This document shows positions 45,068 to 56,369 of a stretch of 64,000 bases of DNA, one piece after another (the stretch's first letter is position 1; the number at the start of each line of letters is the position of its first letter). Both the position numbers and the translations under genes were made by a program. The stretch is from Dryomyza anilis. Taxonomy: Eukaryota; Arthropoda; Insecta; Diptera; Dryomyzidae. The notes under the pieces were generated by a model. It searched no databases. It was not told the origin of the DNA and saw only the letters and a program-made list of their open reading frames with translations. The DNA lies in contig OX638131.1 of NCBI GenBank assembly GCA_951804985.1, positions 42,631,121 through 42,695,120 of the forward strand, in the 5' to 3' direction.

Positions 45068-46340
45068 AAAATGAAATGTCCTGTGTGTGCCAGAGCATCA
45101 CGGGATAACGAACCGACGGATTTGCCTGATTCTTATTGTATTTTGTTCGTGTCAATGCAATGCAAGGTTTAGGAAAAAAGAAAAGTCGGAAAAACCCAAA
45201 GAAAAAGCCAGAAAATTAAAAAAATCTAAAATTGAACTTAGGAACTTGAAATATGGACAGGGTGTTGATTTCCCAACGTGAAAGCGCCCTACGATGGGAT
45301 TTTTTGAAATTCGCATCCTACGGTTCAAAAATTGGCGTGGAAAAACTGAACTTTAAATTCAAAATTTCTGTATAAGATAGCCACAGTCATGACATTGGGC
45401 TCAGTAATGTATTTTGTTTTGTTTATATTTTTGCTAAATGTGGGCGGAATTTGATAAAGCGGCGTGGCACTTCCCATATAACCATAACTTTAAAAATGCT
45501 ATGACTCCTGACCAGAGTTATGAAAATTGAAACAAAGGTTCATATTAAAAAGGTAAAATCGTCACGTAGAATATGGGCGGGATTGTATATATATATGGCG
45601 TTGCACCTTTCATTCAAAAACATTAAAAATGCTACAACTCTTGACATACTAAAAGTAGAGTTATAAAAATCAAATAAAATGTTCATATTTAAAACTCCGA
45701 TCATCACGTAGAATATGGACGGGATTGGACAATGGGAGGTGGCACCTCCCATACAAAAAAAAAATTAAAATTGCTATTACTCTTTACCTCCTAAGAGAAG
45801 AGTTAAAAAAATCGAAACAAAATATTATATTAAACAGTGTAATCGTAACGTAGAATCCGGATGTTTTTTAAATCCGCTCCACCAAATTTTTTTGGATTTT
45901 TTTGGATTTTATTGAATTTTTTATTTGACTATTATGTTATTTATAACATAATTTTAATAGGATTTATCGGTTAGTTAACCACCCACCCTTTCGATGACAA
46001 GAACTGCTAATTAATATCTGTTTAAAAGATACTTTGTGGAAAAAATTCACCGTCTTGGATCAGGTAGCCGTTTTCTTCTATAAACTGAATTAGTCATATG
46101 GACGAAACGGCCTAAGTGCCCTGGAGAGCTCTGCGTAGAATTTGAACAGAATTGGACAATGGGGCGTGACACCTCTCATATAACAAAAATTTTAAAAATG
46201 CAAAAACTCCTGACTTACTAAGAGCAGAGTTGTACAAATCCAAACAAAGGATCATATTTAAAAATTTTTATAGCCACGTCGAATGTGAGTGAGATTAGAA
46301 AAAGGGTATGGCACTATGTTCAATGTGGGCGGGAAAAAAG
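45068..46340 (+). mobile_element. Decayed Helitron-like element with ~140-bp internal repeats
   Basis: The start (GTGTGTGCCAGAGCATCACG, GGATAACGAACCGACGGATT) and AACTTGAAATATGGACAGGG followed by GATGGGATTTTTTGAAATTC are of a type seen at the 5' side of insect Helitron-like non-autonomous elements (from memory, not verified). The second half has four or five decayed tandem units with CACGTAGAATATGGGCGGGA, TTGGACAATGGG, CACCTCCCATACAA and a CTACTAAGAGCAGAGTT-like segment, at about 45437, 45571, 45710, (45851) and 46133. The GGCGGGATTGGACAA/GGCACCTCCCATA words are shared with the family M 3' module, so the two are probably related. Confidence 0.55.
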
Positions 46341-46398
46341 CGACGTAGTCATGCACAAAACAGGGAAAAAGGCGTAAATGTATCCACCTTTATAAACG

Positions 46399-47262
46399 AC
46401 TAGCTAGACCCGTCCACGACTCGTGCCAAGATTTTGTAAATGCAAGGATATGGAGTGATTTTATTAATATAAAGAACATTTTTATTATTTATATTTTCTC
46501 CGTAAAACGCTTTCCCGTAGAATTCTTTCCCGTACAATTCTTCCCCGTAGAGTTCTTCCCAGTAGAAGTTTTAGTGTGGTTAGTTTTAGTGTGGTGAGTT
46601 TTGGTGTGGTGAATTTTAGTGTGGTGAGTTTAAGTGTAGTCAATTTTATTGTTGTGTGTTTAAGTGTGTTGAATTTAAGTGTGGTGAATTTTAGTGTGGT
46701 CAGTTTAAGTGGGTCAATTTGAATGTGGTGAATTTTAGTGCGGTGAGTTAGTGTGGTGAAATTTGGTGTGGTGAGTTTCAGTGTGGTGAATTTTAGTGTG
46801 GTGAGTTTTAGTGGGGTGAATTTTAGTGTGGTGAGTTTTAGTGTGGTGAAATTTAGTATGGTGAGTTTTTGTGTGGTGAATTTTATTGTGGTGAATATTA
46901 GTCTGGTAAATTTTAGTGTGGTGAGTTTTGGTGTGGTGAATTTTAGTGTGGTGAGTTTTAGTGTTGTAAATTTTAGTGTGGTGAATTTTAGTGTGGTGAA
47001 TTTTAGTGTGGTTGATTTTATTTTTGTTTTCTATCCTTTTTTTATTTGTCTGTTGTTTTTGAGTTATAGCTTAAGTTTTGTGCTTTTACTTTTGTTTTTG
47101 TATTTGATTTTTGCTTTTGGTTTTGTGTTTTTGCTTTTGTATTTTTTTTTTGTATTTGAGTTTTTTGTTTCATAGTTAAATCGGTTCAACGGTTTAGACG
47201 TGATGCTGGAACAAACAGACCGACAGACTGACAGACGGACTAAGAATTTTATATATAAACGA
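46399..47262 (+). mobile_element. Family M element, copy M6 (internally deleted)
   Basis: Starts ACTAGCTAGACCCGTCCACG, has a short CCCGTAGAATTCTTTC array, the 15-bp array and a T-rich block. It then jumps from GAGTTTTTTGTTTCATAG directly to TTAAATCGGTTCAACGGTTT, so the central 3' module (GGTGCCACGCC...CCCGCCCATA) is missing. The tail is AACAGACCGACAGACTGACA and ends TTTTATATATAAAC. Confidence 0.75.
46567..47020 (+). repeat. 15-bp minisatellite in M6
   Basis: About 30 GTGTGGTGAATTTTA/GTGTGGTGAGTTTTA units with AATTT variants more common than in M2-M5. The open frame 46753-47175 (VVNFSVVSFS repeats) is a by-product. Confidence 0.9.
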
Positions 47263-47281
47263 TATAGTTTTACAATTACAA

Positions 47282-47324
47282 AAACTTAGCACGGGCGAAG
47301 TTGTGAACGGGTCGAGCTAGATTC
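47282..47324 (-). mobile_element. Isolated family M 5' terminus, inverted
   Basis: The complement reads CTAGCTCGACCCGTTCACAA then CTTCGCCCGTGCTAAG, recognisably the family M 5' end. It lies in opposite orientation about 20 bases after the M6 tail, giving M6 inverted-looking ends. Confidence 0.6.
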
Positions 47325-47584
47325 ATATAAAATTAAAACAATTGTTTTTAACACAATTTTTTTTTTTTTTAATTAAAACCAATTGCCTTTGATTTTATTA
47401 TTTTTATTTTTGTAAACCAATTAGATTAAATTGAAATATTTAATATATTCTTAAATTAACAGTTAATTTTCTAACATTATCTAAATATTAAACCGCAATA
47501 TTATTTTTTCTCTAATTAACCGCTTTGGCTGTTAATTAGTTGTACGTAACTAAAAGTTAATAAATTGCATAAAATACCATTTCA
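47325..47584. other. AT-rich spacer
   Basis: Nearly pure A/T with no recognisable feature. Confidence 0.5.
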
Positions 47585-48545
47585 GCGGTTTTAATGTGTG
47601 GTTTAATGAGAGCGTGATGAAACGCCAGATAAAGGCTTCGAGCAGAGGCTGCAGTGAAATCTGCGATGTGCTGCGCTGCGTTGTGCTGGTCGTCGGTAAA
47701 ATGTTTTTCATTCCGGGATTTGTTTTCGCAGCGTCTAAAGCGGAAATGAGTGCTGGGGGAAGAAAGAGCGCGCATCTGTCTCTTAATTGCGATTTATGCC
47801 ACGTTGGCAGCAGCATCTTTCCAACATGCTTTTGGAGCGATGGTGCAGTGCTCAGTGCTGCCGCCAAGTCGCCATGTTCCACACAAATTGCAGCATAGTT
47901 ATAGGCGACAGAAAAACAACAACATCAGAATACAGAAAACTACAATAAATAAGAGGGGGATTCTTTGCGGTACATTTAACAATTAGGCGGTCACGAAAAC
48001 GGTGGCAAACGAAGGGAATTCAATTAAGGACAAAATGAAAACACGATAAATTTTCATTCACATTTAAAGACAGCTAAAAGTTGAATTTGGCAGGTGTAAA
48101 ATACCGCAGCGACTTGAATGCGGATGTGGTTTTCTGTGCAAATTTCAAGAAACTCATTCACAGACTGTCAGACAAGTTTCGCAAAGTAAAGAAAAGCCAA
48201 ACATGAAGGCTAACAGACAGACAGATAAACCGACAGACAGACAAACAGAAAGACAGGCAGCTCACAAAGAAAATAAATACTCACGGTAAAAGCGAAAAAC
48301 TATTTGCTGAAAATAAATGTCTGCATACATTTTGGCGTGCACACAAACAAAATTAACAAATAACATTGCATACTTTTAGGGGCGACTCAATGAGTGAGTG
48401 AATGAGTGCTGGACGGTGAGGCAAATTGAAATATAAACTGATTCCGATTGGCTGGCGCACATAAAATGTCCCTGCTGTTGGATGCTTATTTGAGCAGGTG
48501 TTGTGGCGTGCTTCATGATGAAAATTAGTTCGTTTGTGTAGCATC
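47585..48545. other. Higher-GC, non-repetitive island; candidate exon or regulatory DNA
   Basis: GC content rises abruptly (CGATGTGCTGCGCTGCG, GCCACGTTGGCAGCAGCATC). Both strands are open for about 300 bases (plus 47596-47898, minus 47550-47882), as expected of GC-richer DNA, and neither frame shows a known domain. Toward 48400-48545, GGCTGGCGCACATAAAATG, GAGCAGGTGTTGTGGCG and CTTCATGATGAAAATTAG look like conserved fly non-coding sequence. No tandem or dispersed copies are seen in the window. It is the best place to look for a real functional element. Confidence 0.35.
48160..48262 (+). repeat. GACA-type microsatellite, degenerate
   Basis: Interrupted runs of CAGACAGACAGA, CCGACAGACAGACAAACAGA, AAGACAGGCAG inside the higher-GC island. 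Unlike the GACA tracts of the INE-1-like copies it lacks their flanks. Confidence 0.75.
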
Positions 48546-48800
48546 CCAGCAGAAATATTCGTAACTAATGATCAAATACATTTGAGAATTGCATCATTAG
48601 GTATGTAATATTTTAATATAAATTTTTGAAAATAGCGAAATAAGTTTATAAATTTAATTAAATAATATAAAAATTGTGATAAATCAAAATATATACAATA
48701 TTTAAAAAAAAAGTTATGTATGACTAATGCTACACAGACAAATAATGTGTAAATAAAGCAAAATATTTCTAAATAAAATTAAACTTTTAATTGTTTCATC

Positions 48801-49088
48801 GCAACGCATTGCGGTAAACCAATGCGAATAATATCGGTACAACAGTGTCGGTAGAACAGTCTAGTTGATCAAGTCGATAAAGCAGATTTGGTTGATGTAT
48901 ATGCTCAATTAAATAATCAAAATATTTTTTCTGTGTACCAACTCTTAATTTGAAAAAAGAGGGAATTAACATACATAATAGCGGAAAAGTAGGAGCCTTA
49001 TATTAATTGTTGTGACGATCTAACGCGATCGACCTAATGCTTCACACAAAGAAAATCGTGTTTTTGCACAAGGTTGGAAGAACAATAA
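48801..49088 (+). repeat. Dispersed repeat R, copy 1
   Basis: Shared words with copy 2 in the same order: ATCGGTACAACAGTGTCGGT, AGAACAGTC, GTTGATGTATATGCT, TTTCTGTGTACCAACTCTTA, AATAGCGGAAAAGTAGGAG, TGACGATCTAACGC and GAAGAACAA. The sub-part between CTGTGTACC and CACACAAAGAAAA may be a small TIR element with CTGTG-type ends. Confidence 0.7.
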
Positions 49089-49387
49089 AGTTAATTGAAC
49101 ATATTCGTTAATTGTACATATTGAAATATTAGCCTATATACACTCCAAAATGTAACTGTTTCAAATTGGCTGTAGTCCAAACTACAACTCTTTTAGTAAT
49201 GCTATAGAACGGATTAAACGGTTAAGAATCCGAATAAGCTCGTTGGCGTAACAAATCAAAATTACTTTACCAATTTAATGAACATATTTTTTAAATATAT
49301 GATTGCAAAATATTTTATTAATAACGAAGAAGAATAACCAACTTGATATATATTCGTAATATACTAAAAAGTCGCAAAGAATCATGT

Positions 49388-49737
49388 AGCGTTGCGGTGA
49401 ACCAATGTCAATAAAATCGGTACAACAGTGTCGGTAGAACAGTCGGTAAAAACGGAATGGGTTGTTGTATATGCTTAATTGAATAATTAGTAAATCAAAA
49501 TACTTTGAATTCATTGAATTATTTATTTATTGCTTTCAATTAACCTCATTTGCTATACTTATGTTATTTTTTTTTCTGTGTACTTACTCTTAATTTGAAA
49601 AAGAAGAGAATTAACATACGTAATAGCGGAAAAGTAGGAGGCCTTCTATTAATATTTTTGACGATCTATCGCTGATCGACCTAATATTATTGCTCACAGA
49701 AAAACTCCATTTTTGGTATGAGGTTGGAAAAACAAAA
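49388..49737 (+). repeat. Dispersed repeat R, copy 2 (about 590 bp downstream of copy 1)
   Basis: Same orientation as copy 1, diverged by many substitutions, and with about 70 extra bases at 49500-49570. The minus-strand frames here (49275-49514, 49611-49850) have no domain. A local duplication followed by an insertion is the simplest reading. Confidence 0.7.
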
Positions 49738-51839
49738 TATTTGGTTGTAACAACCCAACTCAATCCGTTAAAATAAAATGTAAAAATGTATTGACTATAA
49801 TAACCGACTAAGGGGGTTGATAGAACCGAATGCGTTAATTTCTGCAACAAATATCAGTTCTGTGCGTATATTAATTAAAAAATTATCTTTTTGTTTTAAC
49901 AATAAATGGTTATTGTTTTTATAATTCTGAACATAAAACTTACTTATACCTCAAAATTTATCAAAACGGAACAAAATTTAAAATTTAAAAACTGGGATAT
50001 GGCGTATTTATTGAAAATTACATTGTTATGCATTTTAATGGAACTATTCTAAATGAAAATTTTAAATTGTAGAATTTTTTATACTTATGTATCCAATTTT
50101 CTAAAGTGAATTTTGAAAACACTCTGTATATCATTGGGTGTTCCAGATACATCCCAAAATGGGGGTCCGTGCACCCTGGGGATCCGTGCATAGTGAATTA
50201 GACCGATTAGATTTTCTACTAATTCCATATCATTATAAATTCATAATACTGAAAACCTAATAAAAAAAAGGAAAAATCCGAAACCAAAATCCAAATATTT
50301 TTTTGTTTGGGTTTCCATCTTTGCTATAGATCCATAAATATCTATTGTTAATAAAAATGATTTCGTGTATTTCGTTATAAATGCTCAATATATTTAATTA
50401 CTTGGTTGTCAATGCCCTAAATATGTCAGCAGGGTCAACGTGAGCTAAATGCAACCGAGAGTTTCCAACGAAGCATAAGAAAAAATAATTTAGATAAATA
50501 GCAAAAGTTCACAATGCGCTGATGTGCAGAGAAGGCGCAATGTAATACATTTTTTATTAACTTATTTTGCACATGTTTTCAAGCAGTTTTTTTTTTATTT
50601 TTTTAAGCAACAGTTGAATTTAATGCCGCGTCTTTAATTCGTCGCAACAACGCTGGCCATCAATTTTTTCCATTTATTTCATTTTTTTTTGTTACATTTT
50701 CGACCCCGTCGTCGCGTATAAATCGTGCAGCAACGCAATTAAGGGGTTGCGTTTTTGATGCAAATTCAAAATGTTATTTTACAATGGCCAAAGGATATTT
50801 CTAGGCAGCAGTTATTGACCAAAGTTATTGACCAGTGAATTTTTTGAATTTTTGATTTTTAATATTTAAGTTTTTAACAAATTAAGCAAAACAAGATGAT
50901 AAGTAAGGGTGAATAGGGTAAAGTGGGACATGGGGCAATGTGGGAAATTATAATTTTTGGATATGTTTGGATATGTTGGATATGTGTGAAAAATTTTGTT
51001 ATATGAATTTTTTAATAGCCGAGAAGCTTTTTTCAAAAAAAAAAAATGCATCATCAGAAAAAGACAAATTTTGTACATGTTGCTTGAATTAAATTCTGAA
51101 GAATTTAAATTTTAACTTTTAAAATTCAGTGAACTTTCATGGCTGTAAATGGCCTGTATACTAAAAATAGCGAACATTAAATGGCCTGTATACTAAAAAT
51201 AGCGATCTTGACGACCAGCAACTACACCTGTGTCAATTTCCACTCAGAATATTCAGACCTGGAGTAAACGCACCATTTTATTCGTATTTTCTTAACATAA
51301 CTACTGAGATGTTTATGATATTTCTTTCTTCTTATTTTTTCTTGCATTACCATTATTTTTCATTACCTTAATGTAATGTTTTTTGTCCTTAATATATTTG
51401 AATTTGTTAGGAAAAAAACAAAACATGAAAAGGAAAGACTTAAATAGCCAAATTTTGAAGTTTCCCACTTTGCCCCTTGATTTTTCAAGAGGTTCGAAAT
51501 TGAGTTGTTTTGACAAATCGCGCATAAATCGATTAAAAGGCACACAAATGGTATTCTGTTGATGCAAAAATTTAGATCATGAACTACTCTATGGAATAGA
51601 CCCTTAAAAAGAATTGAAAAAAAATTATTCAATTGTTTTTCACGTGTCCCATTTTACCCCAGGCCTCCTATTTGAAAACATGATATCGTCCTTATGTTTC
51701 TCTGATTAATATTCCTTTAAAATAAATATAAATCAATGCACAAAAATTAATTTTACACAAAGATCATTCATTACTCCAATATGGATGGATTTATTTTTCG
51801 CGTTAATTCACATACTTCAGTTTCACATAAAGACTGAGT
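49738..51839. other. Non-coding stretch, no gene seen
   Basis: AT-rich. A less AT-rich patch at 50620-50760 (GTCGCAACAACGCTGGCCAT, GACCCCGTCGTCGCGTATAA) may be conserved non-coding DNA. A tandem duplication of AATGGCCTGTATACTAAAAA (51148 and 51180, 32-bp period) is present. Words CATGGGGCAATGTGGGAAAT and CCACTTTGCCCC (50930 and 51465, inverted) suggest an old inverted repeat of about 500 bp. Confidence 0.4.
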
Positions 51840-52110
51840 TTGTATTGCGGTCGAAGTGCTATGGTACTTTAATGAGCCATTTAGTTCTTTGTCATGATGA
51901 TGCGGACGGACACGACTGATGAGTACTTAAAGAACGCTGAAAGGACGACGGACCGCATTAGCATTTTGTAAAATGTTTCGTATTGCGACCCACTCTAGTT
52001 CAGTTCAGTGTTGGTGGTGGCGCCACCAAGATAAAACCTGATGACAAGGAGCATCAAGTGCAGGACAAGCACTAAAATATTCCACTTTATGGGGGCCGTA
52101 GCAAAAGTTA
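51840..52110. other. Higher-GC, non-repetitive island
   Basis: GC rises (GATGCGGACGGACACGACTG, GAAAGGACGACGGACCGCAT). It includes the 12-bp palindrome GGTGGCGCCACC at about 52017-52028. No frame longer than 60 codons or known domain. It may be conserved regulatory DNA. Confidence 0.3.
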
Positions 52111-53874
52111 TAGAAAATACACGAAACATTTGTTAGAACGAGATGGGGGATATTGTGTCTTATATATGAATGTATTCAAAGTGCTTAAATATTCTAATGA
52201 AACATAAATTTGGGATATAAAGGCTCATTCTACAGTCAGCAGTAATTGTAAAATTGCCTTTTTTTCATGTGAATGAAAATATTTGAAATTTAAAAAGTTT
52301 GATTTAAATTTAACAAGCATTTAAAATGTTTTACATTTTGAAGTAAATATTTTGGTGGAAGATTTTTTGAATTCAAATGGTGTTTTTAGGGGGGGGTTGT
52401 TCATTTGAAATAGCCAAATAGTGTTCAGTATGGATATATTGATTTCTGAATAGGACTCATTGAATTCAGAAATTCAAAAGAAAGTCAGAAAGGGATATAT
52501 TGAATCTGTAAATATCAAATGGTATTCAGTAACTATCCAATGTTATTTAGAAACACTGAATTTGATATCTGGTACATTTATGCGAAATGTAAAGATTTCA
52601 TGTTTCTGCCGATGTAAATCGAAATGAGTTGTTCTCTACTTAATAAGTCTGTTTTTGCATAAATTTGGAACCATACCATTTTTTAAATTAAATTTACTAT
52701 TTTCATTTTATGTTATACCTGAAATTTTGAATATTTTAAATTTAAAAACTTTCTATCTCTTATATATTTTAAAATACTTTCAAATATAAAAAAAGTATTA
52801 TTGACAATATTTACGGTGTATTTACTAGCTAAACTTAAAAGTTTTAGTATTATAATTTTTTTATTTATACATGTCATAATTGTGTAACTTTGTGTGGTCT
52901 CCCATAAAGCCATAGAAACCAAACACATAAAAGGAGTCATATAACCTCCACGGGTATTTTGTGCACCAACTACCCAAGAAGCAGACTGACTTTTTCAGTT
53001 GATGCGCAAAATATGTCACCACATAAAAGTTTGCCGACAAATGCCAACACTAAACGCTTGAGGAAACTTGAGAAAATAGTTTGAAGTAAATTTTGCATTA
53101 GTTTTGGTCATTAATAATAATGTGAGGCATGGCATCCTCGTTTGATCATCCTTTTTTTATTGCTTCTCAGGTATTTTGTTCGTTTCTTTTTCTGTTGCAT
53201 TACCAAAAACCCAAGTAATTGGAAACTCGTATAAATAATTATACCCATAAAGTGCTTCTTTTGGTCACATGGCTGAAATTCGATTTTAAACAAATACTTT
53301 GGTAACTCTTTCTCATAAAAAAATTGTTGTGCATAGTTTATGAATGCTTTTGATTTTCCGTAAATATTTCAGGCAACCGCAAAGTGAGAAAACAATTGAA
53401 ACGATTATAGAAGTTATTGTACGAAAAAATAGACTTTGATACTTGTATGCTTAAATAAATTTTAAAATGTTGAAAGTGTTTTGTCAGTAGATTATATTTT
53501 ACAATATGTGGTTGATATGGTCAATATTGGCATCAATATAAGTATACACTATGATCTTTCAAATGACATGAATACTTTTATAATTGATTAAAAACTATTG
53601 AAACAAAACATACGAAATTTTGAGAGAATTTACAAAGACATTTGAAATTTGAGAGATTTTGGAAACTTAAATTCGGTCTAATACAACAATAAATAACTGG
53701 CCATATATGAAGTAAAGAAAATTATACGCGGTAACACCTTAAATTGATTCAGAGGTCACCATGGTTTACGAGTCCTGATAACGACCGATAATTTTTTGTT
53801 TTTAGAAATATTATTAATTCGTATTTTTTTTTACTTAATAATTTTTATTTTATTTTTTAAAACTTTTCACTTTT
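52111..53874. other. Non-coding stretch, no gene seen
   Basis: AT-rich. Around 52370-52570 words such as ATTCAAATGG, TGAATTCAGAAATTCAAA and CAAATGGTATTCAG resemble the 20-bp minisatellite at 54700 and 59001, probably a decayed array. An eight-G run lies at 52391. Confidence 0.4.
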
Positions 53875-54246
53875 TTAATTCGCATGCCCAATTTTGACGT
53901 TTACGATTTTTTTTTTGATCCTTTTGTCCTTTTTTACCGCAAAAATGAATCCTTTTTGCTTTATATCTCAGGTCCTGTTAGAGAAAATTTGAAAAAATGG
54001 TATGTAAATAAATTATGTGTTCTGCTATGCATGCTTTAAATAATATAAAAATAAGAATGACTTTATATTCAAAACTTATCAATCAATAGAATCCTCAAAA
54101 ACGTGGTTTTGTGGTGGTTTGTCGAATATCCTTGAGCATGGCCATGTAGGGAAAAAACTAAAAATACCATTATTCTTAGAATGTCCAAATCCATAAGAAA
54201 ATGTAACATTCATTTTTTGTGGTAAAATGGGTGCGCACAGTGTAAT
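53875..54246 (-). mobile_element. Foldback-like element F2, single arm
   Basis: On the minus strand it starts TTACACTGTGCGCACCCATT, TTACCACAAAAAATGAATG and continues TGTCCGAATATCC-like/CCTCAAAAACG to ACCTGAGATATAAAGCAAA, and AAACGTCAAAATTGGGCATG near 53890. This matches the left half of F1 (21571-21990). A second, inverted arm is not obvious. Confidence 0.6.
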
Positions 54247-54699
54247 GTATTTAAATGCGTTCGTAATAAAATTAAATACTTTTTTATTTAATTCGAAATT
54301 AAATACGCGCGTAATATTTTTTATTTGGAATTTTACTTTTTTGTTACAAAAGTATTTAAATTAAATATTATTTAATTTTATGACGTCACCTTTTTCTTAG
54401 TGTATTTGATCATATTTACTAATGGGCTTTTTAAAAAATATATCAAATGTATTTATAAATCTGAGTGAAGGCCATTTTAAATACCTAAATATCTTAAGTT
54501 CATTGAAAATAACTCTTCTTGTTTTCTTCTGAATTCAACTAATAGACAGACTGACAGTCTGAAATAAAGGACTCCTGTGTAAAAGCATATTCAAACTTAT
54601 CTAGACATAAGGAATTCAGTTATGGAGTAATGCAAGTTCTAGCAATGCAATCTTGAACCCTTACAAAGAGCTCAGTCCAAAATTCATAGGACAATTAAC
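54247..54699. other. Non-coding stretch, no gene seen
   Basis: ATTTAAAT-rich sequence, no features. Confidence 0.45.
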
Positions 54700-55110
54700 G
54701 GAGCTCCATGTTATATATTCAGAATTTTCCATTTAAATTTCAAATGGAAATTTCTGAATTTCAAATGAAAATTTATTCATTTCAAAAAGAATCTTCTTTC
54801 CTGAATTTCAAATGGAATTTACTGAATATCAAATGGAAATTTCTGAATTTCAAATTGAAAATTTCAGAATTTCAAATGGATATTTCTATTGCAATTGATG
54901 TCATCTAAATTTCAAATGGAAATTTTTGAATTTCAAGTGATGTCTTTTGAATTTCAAATGGATTTTTTTGAATTTCAAGAGATGTCTTTTGAATTTGAAA
55001 TGGAATTTCTGAATTTTAATTGATGTCTTTTGAATTTTAAATGGAATTTCTGATATTTAATTGATGTCTTTTGAATTTCAAATGGATATTCTGAATTTTA
55101 ATTCAGAACC
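54700..55110 (+). repeat. ~20-bp minisatellite, GAATTTCAAATGG type
   Basis: Degenerate units of TGAATTTCAAATGGAAATT (19-23 bp), later alternating with GATGTCTTTTGAATTTCAA. The open frame 54708-54908 (SEFQMKI-type heptads) is a repeat artefact. The units resemble the arms of the foldback element at 59001-60779. Confidence 0.8.
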
Positions 55111-55974
55111 ACCGTGAGTGATATAACTATTTCGAAAGAAGTAAGAAATATTGATCTTCATAACCTGCTTTACAGAAAATAAATTACAATAAATAAACAC
55201 ATTACAAATTATATTTGATTTAATTGAATAAGTCGGAAACAAACTTCGAATTAAATAAAAATGTTTGAAAACTATTTTTTTAATATGAAACGCAAAGATA
55301 TATAACTAAATTCTAAAAATCCGGTATGTTCAGGCGTTCGGTAATGAATTCAGTAGTAATTACTTTAGCAATGTTGCCCGGTGCAGTTAAAGCTGCAGAT
55401 AATAATGGATAGTTTTGTGGCACTTATTTCGAAAATGGTATCAGTTTTGGTTTTGTTTTTGAGATATAACCCATTTTTCAAAATGTGTGTGCGTAAAAAA
55501 ATGTGTGCGCGAAACATAGAAATCCACAATTTTTCAAAAAAATATGAATTAGAAACGGTAATACTTAATGGAAACAATGTTATAAAGAATTTTTATATAG
55601 TGTTATGTAGCGCTATGTATTCTCAAAAACTAAGGCTGATTTACAGAATCAGCACTAAAAATGTATCAAATATTTGTTGCAACTTTTATTACTCTAAAAA
55701 GAGTGTACGGCAGTTTAAGTCAAATTTTGTTTTGAACTCAGTCTCAGTTTTCAGTTCCGATTAATAATTAAGAATTTTTCACACTGAGCATATAACTTAG
55801 ACATGAATACTGTCCTGAATTTATTATACCTGAGTATGCCTGACTAAATTTAACCGTTAATACTTCAGGGCTGAGCAATTTTTAGCCGAAAATATTTCTT
55901 TAAGAAATTCTGTGTTTCTATATGGAAAATAACAATAAAAAATACAAAGAGATAATAAATACCAAGAAATTAAA
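55111..55974. other. Non-coding stretch, no gene seen
   Basis: A 127-codon frame (55381-55764) is the longest frame here outside the obvious repeats. It is AT-rich, has no recognisable domain or codon bias, and is best treated as chance. Confidence 0.35.
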
Positions 55975-56369
55975 CCGCACGCACAGAAAAAACATGATCA
56001 CCACAATCATGTTTTGAGGGTATCATTCAATGATTGGAATTATTATTGCTGTAATCGTATTTTATCAATCATTCATTGAAGCAACATGATTTCTGGAGTC
56101 ATGGCATGGTTGCCACAGTAAAAACTATTATGCTGGCAATCATTCATATATTAATAACATTTTTGCTACAATCATTAGTTATTTCAATCATTGAATTTAA
56201 TCATTATATGATTCTTATATGAACCATTAAATGAATGACAGAATCTTTATAAAATATTGGGAATGATGGTTGCAATCATTTATGATTTAAGCAATCATTC
56301 TATGACTACTTCAATAATTATTTTGTTGCTACAATCATGCCTCAATAATGTTTTTTTCTCTGTGTGCGG
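55975..56369. mobile_element. Small TIR element rich in AATCATT words
   Basis: Ends are inverted: left CCGCACGCACAGAAAAAACA, right (complement) TCCGCACACAGAGAAAAAAA. The 395-bp interior is filled with AATCATT/AATGATT in both orientations (more than 15), so it can form many alternative hairpins. It is non-coding. CACAGAAAAAA-type ends are common on small insect elements. The superfamily is unknown. Confidence 0.6.

Noticed and set aside
44772..45068. 98-codon frame, and the similar 66-codon frame at 57951-58151
   Set aside because: Both lie in the same part of INE-1-like non-autonomous elements, which do not encode proteins.
45087..45281. Lys-rich 64-codon frame
   Set aside because: Lies in the start of the decayed Helitron-like element; no domain.
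55381..55764. 127-codon plus-strand frame as a gene
   Set aside because: AT-driven composition, no recognisable domain, no promoter or splice context; overlapping minus-strand frame equally open.
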